Origin: Przewalskia tangutica
Taxonomy: Eukaryota > Streptophyta > Magnoliopsida > Solanales > Solanaceae
Length of the DNA: 64,000 bases
NCBI GenBank assembly: GCA_029844215.1
Contig: CM056726.1
Location: 80,467,548-80,531,547, forward strand
Reading direction: 5' to 3'
Shown: positions 58,327-64,000 of the stretch, one piece after another
Numbering within the stretch: the stretch's first letter is position 1
How the letters are laid out: each line of letters starts with the position of its first letter
Position numbers and translations under genes: made by a program
The notes under the pieces: model-generated
What the model was told of the DNA's origin: nothing
What the model saw: the letters and a program-made list of their open reading frames with translations, nothing else
The model's database searches: none

Positions 58327-59240
58327 ATGCCTCCGTGTAAGGCAACCCGGGCCCAGAAGGGCAAGGCAGCCGAGGGAGCTGCGAGTAGAGTTCATAGGGT
58401 TACGAGGGCACAGGCCCAATCATCACCTGGGGTGGTGCTTCATTCGGGGAGTTCTGCGACGTCACCATCCCCAACAGAGTTTAGCATAGCGGCAGCAGTT
58501 CCTACTGCGACCATGAGATTTGAACCTTCAGTTCCACGACCAGTAGCAGAAAGAATAGATTGCAAAGAGGCAACCCTGTTACTAGCTAGGGAGTTAGCAA
58601 CCAGAGAGTATTTTAGGTATCGATTTATCACGGGTCTTGATGACTATTTAAGAGAGGGTTGTGCAAGAGTAGCTCTTGATCGAGCTTGGCATGGCACGTA
58701 TGCGAGCTTATGCGCGAAGGCGAAAGCGTAAGGATCGGCGGGTTAACCAAGATCGTGAAGAAGGCGGCAGGCAATGGTCCTTTGGTAACTTTCGAGGCGA
58801 ATCACCTCACCAGCAGACTGATATGCGCCTCCGCCAGTGTAGAGTGGTCCTCCACAAACTTTAGGACGTTCGAGGTATGCCGGAGTTGGTCAGAGCTCCA
58901 GGGTTTCCGGTTCACAGCTATACGTAGGTTCTAGCCAGCCGGGTTGAGTTTTCCCTCAGTGTTCACAGTATGACAGGCGTCATCCCGGGGAATGTCATCT
59001 TTTGTTGATGCTTGTTTTACCTGCGGCCGTCAGGGCCATATGTCGAAAGGATGTCCTAGTAGGAGGGATTGAAGTAGGAGGACTCGGCTACCCGGATCGA
59101 TTCTTGGATTGATGGTTCGGAGAGGAAGGGTGTTAGCAGGAGGCCACCCCTTTCGGTGTGGCCGTTGTGGTAAGTGTCATAGTGGGGAGTGTCGTACTTC
59201 TTCGACAGCTTGTTATTCTTGCGCCCAGCAGGGCAGGATT
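58327..59240 (+). pseudogene. gag: gag pseudogene, family A element 3
   Basis: The homologous start is the ATG at 58327 (MPPCKATRAQKGKAAEG); an in-frame ATG at 58291 lies in the leader and is not shared with other copies. Open to 58731, then broken. The capsid C-terminal segment is clear (YRFITGLDDYLREGCARVAL). The first knuckle module lies at about 58960-59060 in a shifted frame (GRQGHMSKGC-like). In the second, the canonical knuckle is gone: sequence jumps from the first to the second of two CAGCAGGGC copies that in element 2 flank the knuckle and its tail. Stop near 59238. Confidence 0.78.
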
Positions 59241-59244
59241 GATT

Positions 59245-59785
59245 GGAACGACAGAGGGTAGTGAAGCAGTAGATACAGGTGTATCCTTAACCCTCTAGAG
59301 ATTGTATGTGTGATAAGATAAGTATATCTTAAGTGTTACGTTCAGTTAACCTTGTGTAAATTGTGATTAGAATCATGGTTAGTTAACCGGGTAAGATTTG
59401 GGGGATAGAGAAAGTGTGAGCCTTAGAGTTTTATGCGTAGAGACCTTATAGGTAAGACCATCTTGAGCAAAAGATGTATTTTTATGTTTGACCCTTATCG
59501 GAGTGCATAGTACACGTGAGATATGTTTGTGTGATAAAACCCTGAGTGGTATGAAATGAAAGAGGGTAGTTGAGCTAAGAAGACCACTAGGTTTTCGTGA
59601 CTTGATTAGTGAGATTGTTCCGGATCGGGGAACAAGAGTTTTTGCGCGATAGCGGGTCGGGTTGAGGACCAATCGCGGGTCAACCCGCGACCTGTATTGT
59701 GGTGGGGTCAGTTTGTGGTGGTCCCGCTTTGTGATAGGATCACGGGGGTGTTAGGCCCAAGTTTAGTAAACCAGCGTACGAGTTC
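59245..59785 (+). other. Untranslated internal spacer of family A element 3
   Basis: Colinear with the spacers of the other family A copies. No domain recognised. Confidence 0.55.
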
Positions 59786-59789
59786 GTGG

Positions 59790-60640
59790 ATGCGTTCGAC
59801 CAGTAGTCGGGCCGATGAGGTCAGCCCATCTTGTCTTTCAGTCAGGACCGATTACTCGGCAGAGGGTTATGCGAGAGGTTTTATCAGGAAAGTTGTAAGG
59901 CTGCACGAGGTGCCTACTTTCACCTTAAGACAGACAGTGAAGCCCAGGTTATGGCTATTTCTTTTTCTGGAGGTTTTACCAGGCAGGGTTAGGAACTCAG
60001 GTGAGTCTCAGTATCGCATTCGCCCTCAGGCCAGTGTTTGGATTTCAGGGGTAGCTGTAAGGATTATTCGCCTCTTGGTTGAGTGTGTATTATAATAGCT
60101 ACCATATCAGTATTCGGATATCGCCTTATGACGCCTTGTAGGGGCGGAAGTATAGGTTGCCGGTCGATCGGTTCGATGTTGGCAAGGTTCAGATAGTTGG
60201 TTCATAATTGTTTCAGCAGGATGCGGATAGGGTGAAGCTTATCCAAAAGAGGTTATTGGCAGCTCAGAGTCAACAGAAGTCGTGCGGATAATCGGCGACG
60301 ATGCTTGGAGTTCAGGTTGACGGCGGGTCTTCTTGAAGGTATCACCCCGGAAAGGGTGTGACGAGTTTTGGAAAACAGAGGGAACTTAGCCCGAGTTACT
60401 TTGGGCCTTTTCAGATCATGTGAAGAATAGGCCAGGTTGCCTATATGTTAGCTTTGCCTTCCGACGTAGAGGCGATGCGTCTGGTCTTCATGTTGTTATG
60501 TTCGGAAAAGTATCAGATCCATCAGTTATTCCCGATGTGATGACCAAAGTTGGAGGTAGTAACCCAGAGATTTGGAAACTGAAGCAGTAACGGAAATGTG
60601 GTAAGGTATGAGAAAGAGTGTGAGTGTACGAGAAGGGTAC
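59790..60640 (+). pseudogene. Integrase remnant, family A element 3
   Basis: The best of the family A integrase remnants: SPSCLSVRTDYSAEGYAR then IRKVVRLHEVPTFTL in one frame (about 59815-59930), a decayed GTQVSLS region to about 60040, an EALYGG-like piece near 60130, DRVKLIQKRLLAAQSQ near 60225-60275, RGNLARVTLGPFQIM at about 60380-60420 and VAYMLALPSDV (about 60435-60470). These match the core, helix and GPF/Y module of the gag-pol element's integrase. Protease, RT and RNase H are absent between gag and this remnant. Confidence 0.72.
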
Positions 60641-60869
60641 GACGAGTAAGGGAAGAAGTGAAAATGTGTTAAGAGAATAGAAGTGATCGTTTCTTAAGGG
60701 AGTATCGTTTAGACTTTGGGTGGAAGCTTTTGTGATGTTAGAGGTGATTCCTCGTAGACTTGGATTAAGTATTGGAGCGTGTGTTTTTTTGTGGCCATGT
60801 GTGGCTTTTGCAAACTGTTAAGTTGTGAGGACCTATATCGTTATCTGTCTTGAGAAGGAACATTCGGGA

Positions 60870-60893
60870 CGAATGTTTCTAAGGAGGGGAGAA
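60870..60893 (+). other. Polypurine tract
   Basis: AAGGAGGGGAGAA at 60881-60893 directly before the 3' LTR, preceded by the palindrome's right arm. Confidence 0.85.
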
Positions 60894-63800
60894 TGTTATA
60901 CCCCGTAGTTCCAGAGTATGTACGTGAGGACGTACGTACGTTTGTACAAACCCTAATTAGGTTAAGAATGAAATTGTAAGCTTTCGACGGAAAAGATTCC
61001 GAACCATGTGAAGGAAATTCTACGTTTTTAATATTGTAACCGATTACAGATTTTTTCGAGAGACGAAATATTTTGGACCAATGGGAGGGCGACATGTGTC
61101 ACCCTTTGTTGGCTTAGGTTGGACGAAATGTGGCCTAGTGGGCAAGTCAAATTGGTCAAGTCTTGCAAGACATTTTGGGTTAGTGGGAGTAGGAAGAGTG
61201 GGCCGTTTTTTTGAGAGTTAGTGGAGTCCACATGGCTCATTGTTGTGGTGGGCATGTGTTCCAATATTGTGGTGGACATATGTCCAAATGTTGTGGGAGA
61301 CACTTGGTTGGAAGACCTCATCTTTCACTTGGATCATAATCTCCACCTTCCATTTGTTTTGATCTTAGCCCTTGAGTATTCTATAAATACCCCCCCTTGA
61401 GTGAAGACTTCTTCATCCACTCCTCATTCTCTAAGTCTCAAAAACTCCCTCTCCCTTGTAGTGTTACTCGTCCAAGCCCTCTCCCCCTTCCTAGTGGCTT
61501 GGCCGAGAACCCTCTCCCCCTTTCTAGAAGTTGCCTTCTAGTAGTTACTATTCCAAAATACGCTAGCCCCAAATCCCTTTTAGTAGTTGAGTAGAAGTTG
61601 TTTAGAAACTTCTAAGGGTCTTGGAGCTATCGGAGCGTGCAATTAGGAGCTAAACCTTGCTCAGGATCGACATTTAACTTGGATAATTTTGGGCTTGTCG
61701 AGGTAAACACTTTTGTCCTTCTATTGTAATTGAAGATTACCTATAAGAATAGATAAGAGTTGAGTATAAGATATAGAAGGATATTAAAGAATAGAATTGA
61801 ACTGTAATCACAGTAGAAGGGTATAAAAGAAGAAGATTTGAACTGTACTTACATAGGACTGTACTTACAGTAGACTTGTGTAGTATGACGGGTAGGGAAG
61901 TACTGCCCGATTTTACGTAGAATAGAGAACCCTCTACTTAGAATATTCTTCAGTGTAGTCTAGACGTTGATAGACGTATATGGCTTTTATAGGTTGAATG
62001 TTCTGCGAGTAGCATGTTCTACTTGAAGGGTGGACAAGGCTAGCCGGGTTATAGCGGTGGAGCGTTTTGCTAATAGTCGATAATCATCGCGAGGTATGTG
62101 ATTCTTCCTATCCTCTTGAGCATGATATTTTTAAAAGAATATATATAGTAGGGTAGACGTATGTGTGTTAACTGAACGTAGTTTTACGGCAATGTCTTTT
62201 GACTTAAGCCTGAATAATAAGAATCTCGAAGTATTTCAAAAGAATTAAGAAACCTTTTTGAAAGAAGAGTAATACTTGGTTTTAAAAGCTTAAGAGTTAT
62301 ACTATCTTTATGGGAAGTTAGGTATAACGGCTTAAGAAAGATAAAAAGAATGGTTTACTGATTTTAGAAGTTAAGAGACTTGATCTTAAAAGATAAGAGA
62401 TTTGACTTAATTAATTTAATATGAATTTTGTTAAAAAGTGTGAAACCTCATTCGTGAGTAATGAGTACTTGGTTTTTAAAGGGAATAATGTTTTACTAAT
62501 TTCGGGAATTAGAATAAGTATCGAACAAACCACTGCAGCGCTAATAAAGGGAAATGTATTGACTAATCAAGTATTATTAAAACCAGTAGAAACCTCCATC
62601 TGCATAGAAGCTAAGATAAGACAAAATGATATTACATTTCCTAGATCATGGCTGCTTAAATCAGATTGTTATAAACAAGAATAACCTACTCACACATAAG
62701 GCATATGTTTCTCAAATTGTTTTAAAAGAGAATTATATCATTAAGTGATTAAAACTATGAACTACGAAACCTTTTGAAAATGAGAAACTTGAGCATTTGA
62801 AATTAGGCAAACTTGAACGTTTGGAAAATAATGTTGTTACTTGATTTTACAAAGGGAAGTGTTTTGGTTTACTTAAAAAGATAGTCACTCATTTTTTTAT
62901 ACTACGGGTATTGTGTGACTTTTTGTGAAAGAAGCGGATCTTTTAAAGAGTTAATGTATGAAGTACTTTGGGGATAAAAACCCGAACTTGTTAACATAAA
63001 GTAGAAAGTACCTTGTGTGAATAACTTGATTGTGTTGGTTTGTGATAGCCTTGTAATACTTTCTTGTTGATTTGATAAGTAAACATGTTAGGATGCTCGG
63101 GTGTTAGTATTTTGTGATGTTTGTGTAAAGGGGTTTCCCTTGTTGTGCTTATGTTGTTAAACGGTAAGCCCGTTGTACTGTTACTATATCACCTACCCCC
63201 TTGACTTGTTATCACAGGGCTTGCCACCCTTGATGCGGTCTATACGGCTATGCACGATCGGTGCGACTATGCGGAGTGCGGGAGTTCGAGGATTTATCAT
63301 TCGGTGTTTTATCCGTCACGGGGATGCCACTATGCGATGCAATGTGACTATGCGGTCTATGAGACTATGCGGACTGCGGGAATCGAGGAGAATGCAGGGG
63401 TTAGCTACCCCGTCACGAGAATACCTCATGCGAATGCGTAGTGTGTGACCTATGCGGACTGCGGGAAGTCCAGGATTAGGCACGCATAATGATACTATGG
63501 GCGATTGGCCTTGCTTCGATCATTCGCGGCCTAGAAAAGACCAGTTACATTATATCTATTTTGCTCTTGTTTATGTTGTGGCACTATGTGCAGTTGAACT
63601 GGTTGTATTTGCAAATGGTTTTAAATACTTTGATTTTACTTCAGTACTTTTCAGTTTCACATACTTGGTACCTGTTGTACTGACCTCCTTCGGGGGGCTG
63701 CGTTCATGCCGCAGGTAGAGGTACACCAGTTGTTGATCCTCGCTCATAGGGTCACAGTTCAGCGTTTGGGAAGCTCCGTTTCTCCGGAGGCTTATCAGTG

Positions 63801-64000
63801 GTATAGTCCCCTGTCGTTGTAGGTACTTACATTCAGGGGTATGGCGGGGCCCTGTCCCGCCATTGTTGTCATATCATTCTTAGAGGTCTGTAGCACTGTT
63901 GTGGGCAGAGTTGTAAATAGGGATGTAACTGTTCTAGTTGTTATATATATGCCGAAAGACAAGTTTTCTCAGATGAACTGTTTCATATTTCATATTATGT
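60894..64000 (+). repeat. Element 3 3' LTR (cut by window end)
   Basis: TGTTATACCCCG start, TATAAATA at 61382-61389, an altered TATGCGG cluster at about 63210-63480 and an intact hairpin chain from 63682. Matches 45189-46654 plus 56404-58024 closely. The 87-codon open frame at 62421-62684 recurs unchanged at 56454-56717 only because the LTRs are recent copies. Confidence 0.88.
63682..64000 (+). other. U5 stem-loop chain, family A reference copy
   Basis: CCTCC-TTCG-GGGGG (about 63685-63697), CTGCG-ttcatgc-CGCAG (63698-63714), TGATCCT...AGGGTCA (about 63733-63753), AAGCTCC...GGAGGCTT (63771-63793), ATGGCGGG-gccctgt-CCCGCCAT (63841-63863), GCCGAAAGAC at about 63952 (GCCGAAAGGC in other copies, a GAAA tetraloop). 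The seventh stem, GGTGCC...GGCACC, lies beyond the edge but is present at 58073-58090. Confidence 0.65.

Larger units (their letters stand above)
45189..64000 (+). mobile_element. Family A element 3 (runs off the right edge)
   Basis: 5' LTR 45189-58119 (split by the gag-pol element), PBS 58124-58135, gag 58327-59240, integrase remnant 59790-60640, PPT 60881-60893, 3' LTR from 60894. By comparison with the 5' LTR, about 95 bp are missing at the right edge. The LTR pair is nearly identical in its A/T-rich parts, indicating a young insertion. The left flank is GTATT (45184-45188); a matching copy is expected just beyond the window. Confidence 0.87.

Noticed and set aside
1..64000. tRNA, 5S/45S rRNA or host exons
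   Set aside because: Scanning both strands I saw no cloverleaf with CCA-type context, no rRNA blocks and no coding frame that was not retroelement-derived. Initiator tRNA-Met similarity is only the 11-12-base PBS.

Overview
The window looks like plant (angiosperm) nuclear DNA, probably pericentromeric or otherwise heterochromatic. I find no host gene, tRNA, rRNA or CRISPR array. Almost every base can be assigned to nested, mostly non-autonomous Ty3/gypsy LTR retrotransposons. All share one terminal signature: LTRs begin TGTTATACCCCG or TGTTACACCC and end GGTCGTGACA. A primer-binding site for initiator tRNA-Met (TGGTATCAGAGC) follows, and an AAGGAGGGGAGAA polypurine tract precedes the 3' LTR. 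The one gag-pol copy (46655-56403, minus strand) has the domain order and a C-terminal chromodomain-like segment expected of the Tekay/Del chromoviruses.

Layout. 1-5144: 3' half of a family A element (decayed integrase, then LTR). 5145-16499: family A chain consisting of an internal stub, LTR, gag plus integrase remnant, and LTR; the last LTR holds a solo LTR at 13462-15906. 16500-18168: rearranged LTR pieces, including a minus-strand family C LTR with a 37-bp minisatellite. 18169-20705: plus-strand family B LTR, interrupted. 20706-33646: minus-strand family B chain LTR-gag-LTR-gag-LTR (last LTR truncated). 33647-42834: family A element with a truncated 5' LTR, gag, integrase remnant and a 3' LTR holding a solo LTR at 40117-42625. 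42835-44303: minus-strand family D LTR and internal stub. 44304-45188: start of a minus-strand A-type LTR, split by a family A element running from 45189 past the window end. That element's 5' LTR is itself split by the 9.7-kb gag-pol element.

How they fit together. Family A keeps a shortened gag with duplicated zinc knuckles and integrase debris but no recognisable protease, RT or RNase H. Family B keeps a full-length capsid-type gag and no pol. Both have very long LTRs (about 3.1-3.9 kb) and share termini, PBS, PPT and U5 structure with the gag-pol element, so trans-mobilisation by a relative of that element is plausible (inference).

Two observations stand out. A chain of about seven stem-loops at the 3' end of every LTR family, just upstream of the PBS, is conserved in position while loops and some stems vary. 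Separately, CAG and CTG sites are altered to CG, CGA or TCG in patches, which hits the same base of the PBS in four elements from three families. That second pattern suggests a methylation-linked consensus error or an unusual mutational process, and many frameshifts here should be read with that in mind.
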